Positions 35,699 through 45,840 of a DNA stretch of 64,000 nt are shown here, piece after piece. The position numbers were made by a program, and so were the translations under genes. The notes under the pieces are model-generated. The model was not told where the DNA came from. It made no database searches and was given only the letters and a program-made list of their open reading frames with translations. The DNA is from Acinetobacter pullicarnis (lineage in GTDB: Bacteria > Pseudomonadota > Gammaproteobacteria > Pseudomonadales > Moraxellaceae). Where the stretch lies: the NCBI RefSeq assembly GCF_006352475.1, contig NZ_VCMZ01000001.1, forward strand, positions 2,790,001 to 2,854,000, given 5' to 3'. Position 1 is the stretch's first letter. Each line of letters opens with the position of its first letter.

Positions 35699-36238
35699 AT
35701 GGCAAGTTACGAACTCGCTGCCTTTGATCGCCACTTTCACGCCATTTCTGTGGTTGCGGCAATCGAACAGCAAAGTCCAAATATTTTAAATGTTGGTTTT
35801 TGGTTAAATGATCCAGAGCAATCGATCATTTGGCCACAAATCGTCAGCGCACATCCACGTGAAGATTTTTTGTGGGAAAAATCCTGCTTCGAAATTTTCC
35901 TTGGTGTTAAAAATCAAGATTATTATCGCGAGATTAATCTTTCACCCTCTCAAGCATGGCAGGCTTATCAATTTGATGAGTACCGCTACCCTGAGCAAAT
36001 CCCTCCCCTCCCAAGTCATGATATTGATTTAGTTCAACTCAAAAAGACACACTTCGGTTTAAGCGCAAGCGTAGATCTGACGATGTTTATGAGCGAACAT
36101 CAACTGCGGTGGACGGACTTATTTGTTGGATTGACTGCTGTAATTCAAACAAATAAACAGACGCATTATTTTGCGATGCAACACAGTGGTGCTCTTCCAG
36201 ATTTCCACAACAAACATGATTGGCTACAATCTTTCTAA
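35699..36238 (+). CDS. DOMON-like domain protein, unknown function
   Basis: The 179-residue soluble protein has the pattern of bacterial DOMON-like proteins: IVSAHPREDFLWEKSCFEIF, YREINLSPSQAWQAYQFDEY, and DFHNKHDWLQSF at the C-terminus. The fold is a beta sandwich thought to bind sugars or haem; no ligand is known here. It starts 12 bp after yhbY and is probably co-transcribed with it. Confidence 0.78.
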   Translation: MASYELAAFDRHFHAISVVAAIEQQSPNILNVGFWLNDPEQSIIWPQIVSAHPREDFLWEKSCFEIFLGVKNQDYYREINLSPSQAWQAYQFDEYRYPEQIPPLPSHDIDLVQLKKTHFGLSASVDLTMFMSEHQLRWTDLFVGLTAVIQTNKQTHYFAMQHSGALPDFHNKHDWLQSF

Positions 36239-36270
36239 AACAACATTCTTGTTTGACCAGATAACGCAAC

Positions 36271-36301
36271 AAAAAAAGTGAGACTTGTCTCACTTTTTTT
36301 T
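36271..36301. terminator. bidirectional terminator
   Basis: AAAAAAAGTGAGA-CTTG-TCTCACTTTTTTT has a 13-bp stem with A and T runs on both sides and serves the convergent genes. Confidence 0.93.
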
Positions 36302-36321
36302 AAATCGATCTTGTGCCAACC

Positions 36322-36771
36322 TTACTGTTTTACTTTACTCCATATCTCAAAAGTATGGGCTTTAGAGCGTTTAAAGCTCTCCGAAATTTGTGCTTTATGC
36401 TTAGTTGAAATCACAGTGACATCGGTCTTCACACCACTGCCCAATTTGGTTAAATCTTCAATCAGTGAGCTTACTTCAGCCTTAACAGTTGCACCAAGTG
36501 CTTTAAAGTCTTGTTGTGACGATGAAATTTGAACTTTGAGTGTTTCGAGTCGACTGACAAGCTCTTGCTTAAACTGGGTGAGTTGCTCCTGTAAATTTCG
36601 TGTATTCAAGCTGACCTCTTCAGCCGTCACAGTCGTCTCTTCAACTTTCAATGTTCCCGTTTCAACGACTTGAGCCGTCGGACTTTCCGTATGCTCAAGC
36701 TTTTCAGTGCTAACCACTGCACTGACCTTGGGTGTTTTTTTAACTTCAGTTGTTTTTTGTTGTGTCGTCAT
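36322..36771 (-). CDS. hypothetical coiled-coil protein
   Basis: The first 55 residues are low-complexity Thr/Val/Glu/Lys. Residues about 55-125 form a heptad-like helix (LQEQLTQFKQELVSRLETLK), and the C-terminus is basic (KRSKAHTFEIWSKVKQ). There is no signal peptide or membrane segment. The shape resembles phasin or DNA/surface-associated coiled coils, but I assign no function. Confidence 0.65.
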   Translation of the reverse strand: MTTQQKTTEVKKTPKVSAVVSTEKLEHTESPTAQVVETGTLKVEETTVTAEEVSLNTRNLQEQLTQFKQELVSRLETLKVQISSSQQDFKALGATVKAEVSSLIEDLTKLGSGVKTDVTVISTKHKAQISESFKRSKAHTFEIWSKVKQ

Positions 36772-36939
36772 GGCCTTATCCTATCGTTATCGCATGAAGG
36801 TTTAGCCTAGCTGATTTAAGTGCTTTTTGTAGTGGTTTTGTCGGACAAAACGACCTACTTACATTTTACAAACACACCGATTAAAACGGGCTTAAGTCTA
36901 AACAGCTGCTATTTATCTGACTTAATTCCTAAAACTAAA

Positions 36940-36968
36940 TAGACTTTCAATATGATGGTGCGTATAAT
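36940..36968 (+). promoter_or_regulatory. carAB promoter
   Basis: TAGACT (36940-36945) and a consensus TATAAT (36963-36968) are separated by 17 bp. Transcription would start near 36975, just before the structured leader. Confidence 0.65.
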
Positions 36969-36982
36969 GCAGTGTTAAGTTC

Positions 36983-37051
36983 AAGCGAGCAGACATAAGG
37001 AGGGTTGGTTTAATTTGTAACCTTCCTTTTTTTTCGTCTTCTCGCTTTTTT
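36983..37051 (+). promoter_or_regulatory. nested terminator-like hairpin in the carA leader (possible attenuator)
   Basis: The inner stem AAGGAGGGTT (36997-37006) pairs with AACCTTCCTT (37019-37028) with one G-T pair and is followed by a T8 run. The outer arms AAGCGAGCAGAC (36983-36994) and GTCTTCTCGCTT (37036-37047) pair with one mismatch and are followed by more Ts. Either hairpin could terminate transcription before carA. No convincing leader peptide with an ATG is visible. Confidence 0.65.
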
Positions 37052-37090
37052 ACAGCCTCATTTTGTGGTTTTTAGTTCAGGAGCTTTGGT

Positions 37091-38230
37091 TTGAGCACCC
37101 CCGCGATTTTAGCCCTCGCAGATGGAACTATCTTTAAAGGTACTTCTATTGGCGCACAGGGTAGTACGACTGGTGAAGTCGTTTTTAATACAGCCATGAC
37201 TGGCTACCAAGAAATTTTGACTGATCCAAGTTATGCACAACAACTTGTCACTTTAACTTACCCCCATATTGGTAATACGGGTTGTAATGAAGAAGATGTT
37301 GAATCAGGTCGTATTCATAAAGTCTGGGCAAACGGCTTAATCATCCGCGACCTTCCTTTATTACACAGCAACTTCCGATCAACCCAATCATTGGCCGAAT
37401 ATTTAGTTCAGCACAATGTGGTCGCAATTGCCGATATTGATACGCGTAAACTCACACGTATTTTACGTGCCAAAGGTGCGCAAAATGCCTGTATTCTTGC
37501 CGGTGACAATATTACCGAACAAGACGCTTTAGAAAAAGCACGTGCTTTTGGTGGTCTAAATGGTTTAGATCTTGCCAAAGAATGTTGCGATCCGACAGGC
37601 TTTGAATGGTCTGAAGGCTCTTGGACTTTGGGGCAAGGTTTTAGCCAACCAGAAACCAAATTCCACGTCGTTGCATACGATTATGGTGTCAAAACCAACA
37701 TCCTACGTATGCTTGCAGATCGCGGTTGCAAACTCACCGTCGTTCCTGCAGAAACCCCAGCGGCAAAAGTATTAGAACTAAATCCAGATGGTGTATTTTT
37801 ATCAAATGGCCCTGGTGATCCAGCAGCCTGTGATTACGCCATTGAAGCCGTAAAAACGATCATTGATACGACCAATCTACCTGTATTTGGGATTTGCTTG
37901 GGACATCAAATATTAGCTTTGGCTTCAGGTGCTAAAACCATCAAAATGAATCATGGTCACCACGGTGCAAACCATCCTGTACAGAATATCGAAACAGGGA
38001 TCGTAATGATTACTTCGCAAAACCATGGTTTTGCTGTAGATGCAGAAAACTTACCTGCAAACTTAAAAGTAACGCATAAATCGCTTTTCGATGGCACCTT
38101 ACAAGGTATTCATCGTACAGACAAACCTGCGTTCAGCTTCCAAGGTCACCCTGAAGCAAGTCCTGGTCCACATGACTGTGCCCCATTGTTCGATCATTTC
38201 ATCGAACTTATCGAAGCAGCTAAGAAGTAA
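37091..38230 (+). CDS. carA: carbamoyl-phosphate synthase, small (glutaminase) subunit
   Basis: CarA releases ammonia from glutamine for carbamoyl phosphate, used in arginine and pyrimidine synthesis. The class I amidotransferase nucleophile is Cys269 in FGICLGHQ, with the His/Glu of GHPEA near the C-terminus. The start is TTG 37091 ([12 protein letters not shown]) with GGAG seven bases upstream; no ATG fits. carB follows after 14 bp. Confidence 0.97.
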   Translation: MSTPAILALADGTIFKGTSIGAQGSTTGEVVFNTAMTGYQEILTDPSYAQQLVTLTYPHIGNTGCNEEDVESGRIHKVWANGLIIRDLPLLHSNFRSTQSLAEYLVQHNVVAIADIDTRKLTRILRAKGAQNACILAGDNITEQDALEKARAFGGLNGLDLAKECCDPTGFEWSEGSWTLGQGFSQPETKFHVVAYDYGVKTNILRMLADRGCKLTVVPAETPAAKVLELNPDGVFLSNGPGDPAACDYAIEAVKTIIDTTNLPVFGICLGHQILALASGAKTIKMNHGHHGANHPVQNIETGIVMITSQNHGFAVDAENLPANLKVTHKSLFDGTLQGIHRTDKPAFSFQGHPEASPGPHDCAPLFDHFIELIEAAKK

Positions 38231-38244
38231 TTAAGGAAGCGATC

Positions 38245-41200
38245 ATGGCTAAACGTACAGACATAAAAAGCATCTTAATTATTGGTGCGGGACCAATTGT
38301 GATTGGTCAAGCATGTGAGTTTGACTATTCAGGTGCGCAAGCGTGTAAAGCACTGCGTGAAGAAGGTTATCGCGTTATTTTGGTGAACTCTAATCCAGCC
38401 ACCATCATGACTGACCCGACCATGGCAGATGCCACCTATATCGAACCGATTACTTGGCAAACTGTTGCACAAATCATTGAAAAAGAACGTCCAGATGCAT
38501 TGCTCCCAACCATGGGTGGTCAAACCGCACTGAACTGCGCACTTGCACTTGATGAACAAGGTATTCTAGAAAAATACAATGTCGAATTAATTGGTGCGTC
38601 TAAAGATGCCATCGAAATGGCTGAAGACCGCAAATTATTTGACGATGCAATGCGTCGTATCGGCCTAGAATGCCCACGTGCTGCTGTTGCAAGCAACATG
38701 GAAGAAGCATTTGAGATCCAAGCGAAACTTGGCTTCCCATCTATTATTCGTCCATCATTCACAATGGGTGGTTCAGGTGGTGGTATCGCTTACAACCGCG
38801 ATGAGTTCATCGAAATTTGTGAACGCGGTTTTGATTTATCTCCAACGCACCAACTGCTTATTGATGAATCATTAATTGGTTGGAAAGAATATGAGATGGA
38901 AGTTGTTCGTGACAAAAACGACAACTGTATCATTGTCTGTACCATTGAAAACTTTGACCCAATGGGCGTGCACACCGGTGACTCGATTACAGTTGCTCCT
39001 GCACAAACCCTAACCGACAAAGAATTCCAACTGTTACGTAATGCCTCTTTAGCAGTGCTTCGTGAAATTGGTGTAGAAACAGGCGGCTCAAACGTACAAT
39101 TTGGTATTTGTCCAAACACTGGCCGTATGGTCGTGATTGAGATGAACCCACGTGTATCGCGTTCATCTGCACTTGCATCTAAAGCGACAGGTTTCCCTAT
39201 CGCAAAAGTTGCTGCAAAACTTGCAGTGGGTTATACCCTTGATGAATTGAAAAATGATATTACTGGCGGTGTAACCCCAGCATCATTTGAACCATCTATT
39301 GACTATGTCGTTACCAAAATTCCTCGCTTTAACTTCGAGAAATTCCCACAAGCTGAAGCAATCTTAACCACACAGATGAAATCTGTAGGTGAAGTGATGG
39401 CAATTGGCCGTAACTTCCAAGAATCGGTTCAAAAAGCATTACGTGGTCTTGAAGTTGGTGTTTCTGGCTTTGATGAACAAATTGAAGTTGGTAGCAAAGG
39501 CGCGAAAGATAAAATCCTTCAAGAATTGAAAGTACCAGGCCCAGAACGTATCTGGTATGTTGCCGATGCATTCCGTCATGGTTTCACTTTAGATGAAGTC
39601 TTTGCTGCAACCAACATTGACCGTTGGTTCCTGATTCAAATTGAAGACATCATCAAAACTGAAGATCAAATCAAGAACTTAGGCTTTGGCGATTTAAATG
39701 CGGACAATATCCGTTCATTTAAACGTAAAGGCTTGTCTGATTTACGCATCGCTGATTTGATGGGTATTTCACAGAAACAATTCCGTAAGCATCGTTGGAG
39801 CTTAGGCGTTTATCCAGTTTATAAACGTGTAGACACTTGTGCTGCTGAGTTTGAATCTGATACTGCGTATATGTATTCGACTTACGATGAAGAATGTGAA
39901 GCGAATCCATCAAGCAAAGACAAAATCATGGTGATCGGTGGTGGTCCTAACCGTATCGGTCAAGGCATTGAATTTGATTATTGCTGTGTACATGCTGCTT
40001 TGGCAATGCGTGAAGATGGTTATGAAACCATTATGGTCAACTGTAACCCTGAAACAGTTTCAACAGACTATGACACTTCAGATCGCTTGTATTTCGAACC
40101 GATCACGCTTGAAGATGTACTTGAAATTGTACGTATCGAAAAACCGAAAGGCATCATCGTACAGTACGGTGGTCAAACCCCATTAAAATTGGCACGTGCT
40201 TTAGAAGAAGCCGGTGCACCAATTATCGGGACATCGCCTGACGCCATTGACCGCGCTGAAGACCGCGAACGTTTCCAACAAATGATTCAACGTTTACAAC
40301 TTCGTCAACCGAACAACAGCATTGTAAAATCTGCTGAAGAAGGTATGGCAGAAGCTTCAAAAGTTGGTTATCCATTGGTTGTACGCCCATCTTATGTATT
40401 GGGTGGCCGTGCGATGGAAATCGTGTATAACGATGAAGAGCTTAAACGCTATTTACGTGATGCAGTACAAGCTTCAAATGAAGCACCTGTCCTACTCGAC
40501 CGCTTCTTAGATGACGCGATCGAAGTTGACGTTGACTGTGTTTCTGATGGTAAAGATGTTGTGATTGGTGGCATCATGCAGCATATTGAACAAGCTGGTA
40601 TTCACTCAGGTGACTCAGCATGTTCAATTCCGCCTTACTCGCTTTCGAATGAAATCCAAGACGAAATGCGTCGTCAAACTGTCGCAATGGCCAAAGAACT
40701 TGGCGTGATTGGCTTGATGAACGTACAGTTTGCAGTCAAAGGTGAAGACGTCTATATTCTAGAAGTTAACCCTCGCGCTTCTCGTACCGTACCTTTCGTT
40801 TCGAAATGTATCGGCGAGTCATTAGCAAAAGTTGCTGCACGTTGTATGGCTGGTCAATCACTTGAATCTCAAGGATTTACCAAAGAAATTATTCCTACAC
40901 ATTTCTCTGTGAAAGAAGCCGTCTTCCCATTCAATAAATTCCCAGGCGTTGATCCTGTGCTTGGGCCTGAAATGAAGTCGACTGGCGAAGTCATGGGTGT
41001 GGGTAAAACCTTTGGCGAAGCATTCTACAAAGCGGTGCTTGGTTCAAACGATCGTTTGCCTGGTATTCCTACTGAAGGTGAAATCAAACATGCTTTCATT
41101 TCAGTACGTGATTCAGACAAACAACGTGCTGTAGGCATCGCCAAACAACTGATTGAACTTGGCTTTAAAGTCATTGCCACTGGTGGTACTTACGACGTCC

Positions 41201-41478
41201 TTAAAGATGCGGGTATTGACTGTGAACGTGTAAATAAAGTTACTGAAGGTCGTCCTAATATCGTTGACCGCTTGAAAAATGGCGAGATTCACTTCATTAT
41301 CAATACGACCGAAGGTAAGCAAGCTCAGCAGGATTCATTCTCAATCCGTCGTTCAGCACTCCAAGCGAAAGTGTATTACACCACCACGCTCAACGGTGCT
41401 GATGCTGTTTGTCAAGCATTAAAAATTCAGTTACCTATGGATGTTTATCGTTTGCAAGATTTAAAAACAGTAGATTAA
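38245..41478 (+). CDS. carB: carbamoyl-phosphate synthase, large subunit
   Basis: The 1077-residue protein has the duplicated ATP-grasp architecture: the first half begins [20 protein letters not shown], and the second repeats as [20 protein letters not shown] near residue 560. ATP-grasp metal motifs are [17 protein letters not shown] and [14 protein letters not shown]. The C-terminal MGS-like domain (from about 940) is the allosteric region for ornithine and UMP. AAGGA precedes the ATG. Confidence 0.98.
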   Translation: MAKRTDIKSILIIGAGPIVIGQACEFDYSGAQACKALREEGYRVILVNSNPATIMTDPTMADATYIEPITWQTVAQIIEKERPDALLPTMGGQTALNCALALDEQGILEKYNVELIGASKDAIEMAEDRKLFDDAMRRIGLECPRAAVASNMEEAFEIQAKLGFPSIIRPSFTMGGSGGGIAYNRDEFIEICERGFDLSPTHQLLIDESLIGWKEYEMEVVRDKNDNCIIVCTIENFDPMGVHTGDSITVAPAQTLTDKEFQLLRNASLAVLREIGVETGGSNVQFGICPNTGRMVVIEMNPRVSRSSALASKATGFPIAKVAAKLAVGYTLDELKNDITGGVTPASFEPSIDYVVTKIPRFNFEKFPQAEAILTTQMKSVGEVMAIGRNFQESVQKALRGLEVGVSGFDEQIEVGSKGAKDKILQELKVPGPERIWYVADAFRHGFTLDEVFAATNIDRWFLIQIEDIIKTEDQIKNLGFGDLNADNIRSFKRKGLSDLRIADLMGISQKQFRKHRWSLGVYPVYKRVDTCAAEFESDTAYMYSTYDEECEANPSSKDKIMVIGGGPNRIGQGIEFDYCCVHAALAMREDGYETIMVNCNPETVSTDYDTSDRLYFEPITLEDVLEIVRIEKPKGIIVQYGGQTPLKLARALEEAGAPIIGTSPDAIDRAEDRERFQQMIQRLQLRQPNNSIVKSAEEGMAEASKVGYPLVVRPSYVLGGRAMEIVYNDEELKRYLRDAVQASNEAPVLLDRFLDDAIEVDVDCVSDGKDVVIGGIMQHIEQAGIHSGDSACSIPPYSLSNEIQDEMRRQTVAMAKELGVIGLMNVQFAVKGEDVYILEVNPRASRTVPFVSKCIGESLAKVAARCMAGQSLESQGFTKEIIPTHFSVKEAVFPFNKFPGVDPVLGPEMKSTGEVMGVGKTFGEAFYKAVLGSNDRLPGIPTEGEIKHAFISVRDSDKQRAVGIAKQLIELGFKVIATGGTYDVLKDAGIDCERVNKVTEGRPNIVDRLKNGEIHFIINTTEGKQAQQDSFSIRRSALQAKVYYTTTLNGADAVCQALKIQLPMDVYRLQDLKTVD

Positions 41479-41491
41479 TTCGTTACCGATC

Positions 41492-41525
41492 AATCCCGCC
41501 ACTTGATCGGTGGCGGGATTTTTTC
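41492..41525 (+). terminator. terminator of carAB
   Basis: AATCCCGCCAC-TTGATCG-GTGGCGGGATT has an 11-bp stem, then TTTTC. Confidence 0.92.
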
Positions 41526-41568
41526 ATTTTTATAAACCTATATTTTCAATATAATGTGAGGGACAACA

Positions 41569-42045
41569 ATGCAACGTTATCCTATGACGCCACAAGGCAA
41601 ACTCGCCTTAGAGCAAGAATTACAACAACTTAAATCTGTTGTTCGTCCACGTATTATTCAGGCGATTGCCGAAGCACGTGAACACGGGGATTTAAAAGAA
41701 AATGCGGAATATCATGCTGCACGTGAACAGCAAGGTTTCTGCGAAGGTCGAATTCAAGACATCGAAGGTAAGCTAGGTGCTGCTCAAGTGATTGACATTA
41801 ATGATCTTGAGAAAAATGGCCGTGTGGTTTTTGGGGTTACCGTAACCATTGAAAACTTAGATACTGAAGAACAGAAAACCTATAAAATTGTAGGCGATGA
41901 CGAAGCAGACTTTAAAATTAATAAAATCTCAGTCAACTCTCCAATTGCACGTGGTTTACTTGGTCGTAATGAAGGAGATGAAGCGAAAATCACCACTCCT
42001 CAAGGCCAAGTCGAATACGAAATTGTAAAAATAGAATATATCTAA
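41569..42045 (+). CDS. greA: transcription elongation factor GreA
   Basis: GreA rescues backtracked RNA polymerase by stimulating transcript cleavage. The N-terminal coiled coil carries the acidic tip motif [20 protein letters not shown], and the C-terminal FKBP-like domain has [19 protein letters not shown]. The length of 158 residues is standard. GAGGG lies seven bases before the ATG. It shares the coupling carAB-greA seen in related bacteria, though a terminator lies between. Confidence 0.97.
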   Translation: MQRYPMTPQGKLALEQELQQLKSVVRPRIIQAIAEAREHGDLKENAEYHAAREQQGFCEGRIQDIEGKLGAAQVIDINDLEKNGRVVFGVTVTIENLDTEEQKTYKIVGDDEADFKINKISVNSPIARGLLGRNEGDEAKITTPQGQVEYEIVKIEYI

Positions 42046-42051
42046 TATGCT

Positions 42052-42076
42052 AAGGGCTGATTGATCAGCCCTTTTT
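42052..42076 (+). terminator. terminator of greA
   Basis: AAGGGCTGA-TTGA-TCAGCCCTT is followed by TTT. Confidence 0.9.
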
Positions 42077-42111
42077 ATTGCCCCACTTCTTTGTATAGCG
42101 CCTCCCACTCT

Positions 42112-42744
42112 ATGAATGATTCCATCCAATCTCCGGTAAAGCACTGGTGTGAATTTGAGTTTATTTCGAAAACCGTAAAAAACCCCAATATTCATATCCG
42201 TGGTAACTATAGCTATTACAGCGCGTATTGGGATCAAGGCTTTGAACGTTGTGTAGTTCGTTATTTACATGAAAAACCTTCAACGCCTGACAAACCGATT
42301 GATCAATTACACATCGGCAATTTTGTTTGTTTCGGTGCTGAATGCGTGATTATGATGGGGGGAAATCAACTGCATCGTCCAGACTGGCTCTCGACCTTTC
42401 CTTTTGATACACGTAGTTTTGTGCCAGCAGGTGATACGATCATTGCAGATGGTTGTTGGATTGGCAGCCGTGCCATGGTTATGCAAGGTGTGAAACTTGG
42501 CGAAGGCTGTGTGATTGCAACAGGCAGTGTGGTGACTAAAGATGTACCAGCGTATGCGATTGTTGGCGGTACGCCGGCACAATTGATTAAATATCGCTTC
42601 CCTATTGAGCAAATTGAAAAACTACTCGCGCTGAAGCTATACGATCTCAATGAAAAGCAAATCTTAGCGATGCGTGAAGTCCTGCAAAGTGATGATATTG
42701 ATGCTTTGCTTGAGTATGTACAGCTTCAATCTAACAATCTATAG
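42112..42744 (+). CDS. CatB-type hexapeptide-repeat O-acetyltransferase
   Basis: The left-handed beta-helix repeats are visible (IHIGNF.CFGAECVIM, IIADGCWIGSRAMVMQGVKL, GEGCVIATGSVVTKDVPAYA), followed by the classic IVGGTPAQLIKYRF. The xenobiotic acetyltransferase group includes chloramphenicol and streptogramin acetyltransferases, but most chromosomal members have unknown substrates. ATG 42112 is used; the longer frame starts inside the greA terminator. The ribosome-binding site is poor. Confidence 0.82.
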   Translation: MNDSIQSPVKHWCEFEFISKTVKNPNIHIRGNYSYYSAYWDQGFERCVVRYLHEKPSTPDKPIDQLHIGNFVCFGAECVIMMGGNQLHRPDWLSTFPFDTRSFVPAGDTIIADGCWIGSRAMVMQGVKLGEGCVIATGSVVTKDVPAYAIVGGTPAQLIKYRFPIEQIEKLLALKLYDLNEKQILAMREVLQSDDIDALLEYVQLQSNNL

Positions 42745-43212
42745 AACCAAGAATAGCGCTGATCTTCGGTAGAATTCCGCCAAGAATAAGCATTTGTCCT
42801 GTAACAAGCAACTTGTCGCTGCGCACAAAAACTGCCCCATCCTGCTTAATCAATCTTGATTGCAAGTAATCGATTCACTTGTCTATTTTTCCAAGTCAAA
42901 CACCCCACAATCAGGGCAAATTAAATAATACTTATGTGGTATTTGGATATTGTTTTCATGTTATGGTTAGACAATATGGGGAAAGTACAGCTATATCTTG
43001 AGCTCGTGAATGTACAAAGTAAATAAAAAAACTTGTTTTATAAGAAATGTGCAGATCCGGTTTGAGGAAACTCTCTAGACTTTATCCATATGAATTTACT
43101 AGGTTTTATAAATAGTTTAAACAGGCTATGATCAAGCGTAGGGCTTTAGTTATATCGCTCACTTGCACATCCAGCTTCGTTTGATTAGTCATTACAATAA
43201 GGAGAATTTCTC
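42745..43212. other. 468-bp intergenic region, possible decayed coding sequence
   Basis: No intact gene. On the minus strand two short frames look protein-like: IPHKYYLICPDCGVFDLEK ending at TAG 42885-42883, and DGAVFVRSDKLLVTGQMLI onward to TAG 42733-42731. They are in different frames with stops between. This may be an old remnant or chance. The uspA promoter must lie at the right end. Confidence 0.3.
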
Positions 43213-43656
43213 ATGGCTTACCAGCATATTCTTGTTCCAGTTGATGGTTCAGATACCTCTTTAGCCGTCATTCAACAGGCTGTAGAACTTGTAAAAATTT
43301 TTAATGCCAAAATCACTTTGGTTCAGGTGATGACACTTGACCCTTATATCGCTGCTGATTATGTTACTTATGGGCATAATAACGAACTGATTCAACGTGC
43401 TCGTAGTTTTATTCAAGAAAATATTGATAAAGCCAAAGAAAAATTTCAAGCAGAGGGCGTTGAACCAGAAACCCGTTTACTTGAAGGTGAAAGCATTCCT
43501 TTAACGATTGCGAAAGCAGTAAAAGAGCTCAATGTGGACTTGGTTGTAATGAGTTCACATGGTCGCAGTGGGATTAAAAAATTGATTCTTGGTAGTGTTG
43601 CACAAAGCCTGCTCAGTGAGCTTGAAGTTCCTGTACTGGTTGTAAAAGCGAAATAA
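43213..43656 (+). CDS. universal stress protein, UspA family
   Basis: A 147-residue Rossmann-like protein that begins YQHILVPVDGSDTS. It carries the ATP-binding motif G-2x-G-9x-G-S in SSHGRSGIKKLILGSVAQSLL, so it belongs to the nucleotide-binding UspFG/MJ0577 type. AGGAGA precedes the ATG at good spacing. It is monocistronic. Confidence 0.93.
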   Translation: MAYQHILVPVDGSDTSLAVIQQAVELVKIFNAKITLVQVMTLDPYIAADYVTYGHNNELIQRARSFIQENIDKAKEKFQAEGVEPETRLLEGESIPLTIAKAVKELNVDLVVMSSHGRSGIKKLILGSVAQSLLSELEVPVLVVKAK

Positions 43657-43741
43657 ATTCCATCATCCCCAACACTGCCGCGGCCGTGATGGGGATATTC
43701 TGCTTATCTCGATTCAAAACATCAGTGCCTTAAAATAAAAA

Positions 43742-44074
43742 CTACGCCAACCAAGCATAAATTTTCATATTGACTTTACCATTTAAAACCACAACCCCTT
43801 CTTGCATCAGCTTAATCTGTTGGATATTTTCGCCCTGCTCAGTTTCTTTGCTGAGGCTAATTTTGCCCTGTGCATTAATCACGCGGTGCCATGGTACTTC
43901 AGTCTGTTCATCCAATTGGGAAAGTAGTCGCCCTACTAAACGTGCATGTCTAGGCAAACCTGCCATTTTGGCCACCTGCCCATAACTGGCGACTTTACCC
44001 AAAGGAATCGCCATTACTACCGCAATAATCATCTGTCCGAGCACTTGTCGGTCTGATTCATTCTCTACTGACAT
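43742..44074 (-). CDS. alkyltransferase-like protein (ATL)
   Basis: The 110-residue protein corresponds to the DNA-binding C-terminal domain of O6-methylguanine-DNA methyltransferases, with IPLGKVASYGQVAKMAGLPR and the helix-turn-helix region. The active-site motif PCHRV reads PWHRV (61-65), so the acceptor Cys is replaced by Trp62. ATL proteins cannot transfer alkyl groups but bind O6-alkylguanine and direct it to nucleotide excision repair. Confidence 0.9.
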   Translation of the reverse strand: MSVENESDRQVLGQMIIAVVMAIPLGKVASYGQVAKMAGLPRHARLVGRLLSQLDEQTEVPWHRVINAQGKISLSKETEQGENIQQIKLMQEGVVVLNGKVNMKIYAWLA

Positions 44075-44183
44075 GCTGCACCTGATCTTGCTTCTCTTTA
44101 AATGATGGTCAAGTATTGTTGTCTACCAACATAACTGCTCATTAAAACCCCCAGCTAAACGCTAAACATTTGATCGAATCAGT

Positions 44184-45683
44184 TTAGAAATTATCTGGGT
44201 TTTCCAAATGCTTCACTTCATGTGCTTTATCTGGACGATGTACTGTGGCAATTCCATCTGCTGTTTTCTGATCGACAATTAATTCTGGTTTATAAATGGT
44301 AATGGTTTCATTACCATTTGCATCTTCACCCACGATATATTGATAACCCTTGCGATTCATTTTATGGCATAGCCGTTGATACCATCCCTTAAAGCCACGT
44401 TTTTCTTCATTCGGATTATAATAAAAAGCATTCATAACCGCAGGTAAACCCAAGCCACATACGACACCTGAAAGTAATACGCTGATAAAGGTATAACCAA
44501 TCAGGATACTGCTATATTTACGCAACTCTGGGATATTGGCGACTGCCAAAATTAAAGCCAACGAAATACCACCGCGTACCCCACCCCAAGATAAAATAAC
44601 TAAACTGCCGTTATAGCTCTTTTTACGAAACCACGGAAAAAAAGCAAAAGAAAGGAAATTGGCTGCAAAACGAGATAAATGCAGTGCAAAGAAAGCGAAT
44701 ATACCGCCAAGAATAAGGCTACTGCTGAGGTCTAAAATAAAGATTTCCAAGCCAATTAAGGTAAACAGAAAAGAGTTAATAATCCCCTCAACGGTATGCC
44801 AGAAATGATTTATCTCTCGAATCTCTCGTTCAGCAAGAATCTCTTTCCACTTATTCCCGACAATCAAACCACCAATCACACAAGCAATTGGTGCCGAAGC
44901 ATGTGCAAACAATGCCACCAAATAAGAACCACATGCTAATAACGCGGTGGTTAATATTAAGGATTCCATCTCATGTTTACCACGTAATAGGCGTAATATC
45001 CCCAGACCAAAGGCCCAGCCAATCATCACAGCCACAACGATTTCATATAAAAATGTCTGTAAGGTCGCAACTAAACTAAAATGCTCACCCTCTAAAACAT
45101 TGAGTAGTGTCATAAATACTGCAATACACATGGCATCATTAAATAAGGATTCACCCTCTAATTTAACAATCAAGTGATGTGGCGCACGTACCGAACTCAA
45201 TACTCCTTTCACCCCAATCGGATCAGTCGCACCCAGTGCGGACCCCAAAAGTAAGAGCACTAAAATTGGTACAGGATTACCAATTAAATATTGGAATCCA
45301 AAAATCAACCCAGCAAAAAACATAGCACAGAGTAATAAGGCGATCGTGGCCAATATTCCAATTGGCTTCCAATAAACTCTTAAATCGGAAACCCTAAACT
45401 TCAATGCCGATGAGGTTAAAATAAAACAGATCACCCCATTCACCAAGAAGTCATAAAAATCAATTTTACGAACCGCTTCTTCAATATTATGAATATTGAT
45501 GCTAATAAACTCATTGCCGTTGAGTAAGCTTGCCCCCCATTGCAATATAAAGACCAAAATCGCAGAAACAATGGGAACACCAATCGCTTGAGGAAAACCC
45601 AAGATGCGTTTATTAAAAATGGTGGTGGCAATGGATAATGAAAAAACGACGGTGAATACCTGAAGAAGGAAATAATTACCCAT
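44184..45683 (-). CDS. CPA1-family Na+/H+ antiporter (NhaP-like)
   Basis: A 499-residue protein with 11-12 hydrophobic segments. The ion-binding ND-type motif is in KLEGESLFNDAMCIAVF (Asn-Asp), with LLLGSALGATDPIGVKGVL before it and SWGGVRGGISLALILA in a later helix, all typical of CPA1 exchangers. A hydrophilic C-terminal tail of about 75 residues is cytoplasmic. AGGA lies seven bases before the ATG. It probably serves Na+/pH balance. Confidence 0.9.
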   Translation of the reverse strand: MGNYFLLQVFTVVFSLSIATTIFNKRILGFPQAIGVPIVSAILVFILQWGASLLNGNEFISINIHNIEEAVRKIDFYDFLVNGVICFILTSSALKFRVSDLRVYWKPIGILATIALLLCAMFFAGLIFGFQYLIGNPVPILVLLLLGSALGATDPIGVKGVLSSVRAPHHLIVKLEGESLFNDAMCIAVFMTLLNVLEGEHFSLVATLQTFLYEIVVAVMIGWAFGLGILRLLRGKHEMESLILTTALLACGSYLVALFAHASAPIACVIGGLIVGNKWKEILAEREIREINHFWHTVEGIINSFLFTLIGLEIFILDLSSSLILGGIFAFFALHLSRFAANFLSFAFFPWFRKKSYNGSLVILSWGGVRGGISLALILAVANIPELRKYSSILIGYTFISVLLSGVVCGLGLPAVMNAFYYNPNEEKRGFKGWYQRLCHKMNRKGYQYIVGEDANGNETITIYKPELIVDQKTADGIATVHRPDKAHEVKHLENPDNF

Positions 45684-45840
45684 GTGAATCCTAATACGAC
45701 TTTTTGCTAAAAATAAAACGGCAATTAAATTTCTAAAGACTGTATTAGAAGCATGCCACTGAAATCGAACTTATTTTACAAAAAAAAAGAGGAATTTCTG
45801 TAAAACTTATCGTTTTTACACAAAAAACCAAATAGTGAAT

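Noticed and set aside
38329..41322. Several 60-110 residue minus-strand frames inside carB
   Set aside because: They are shadows of a highly conserved gene, with no ribosome-binding sites or family features.
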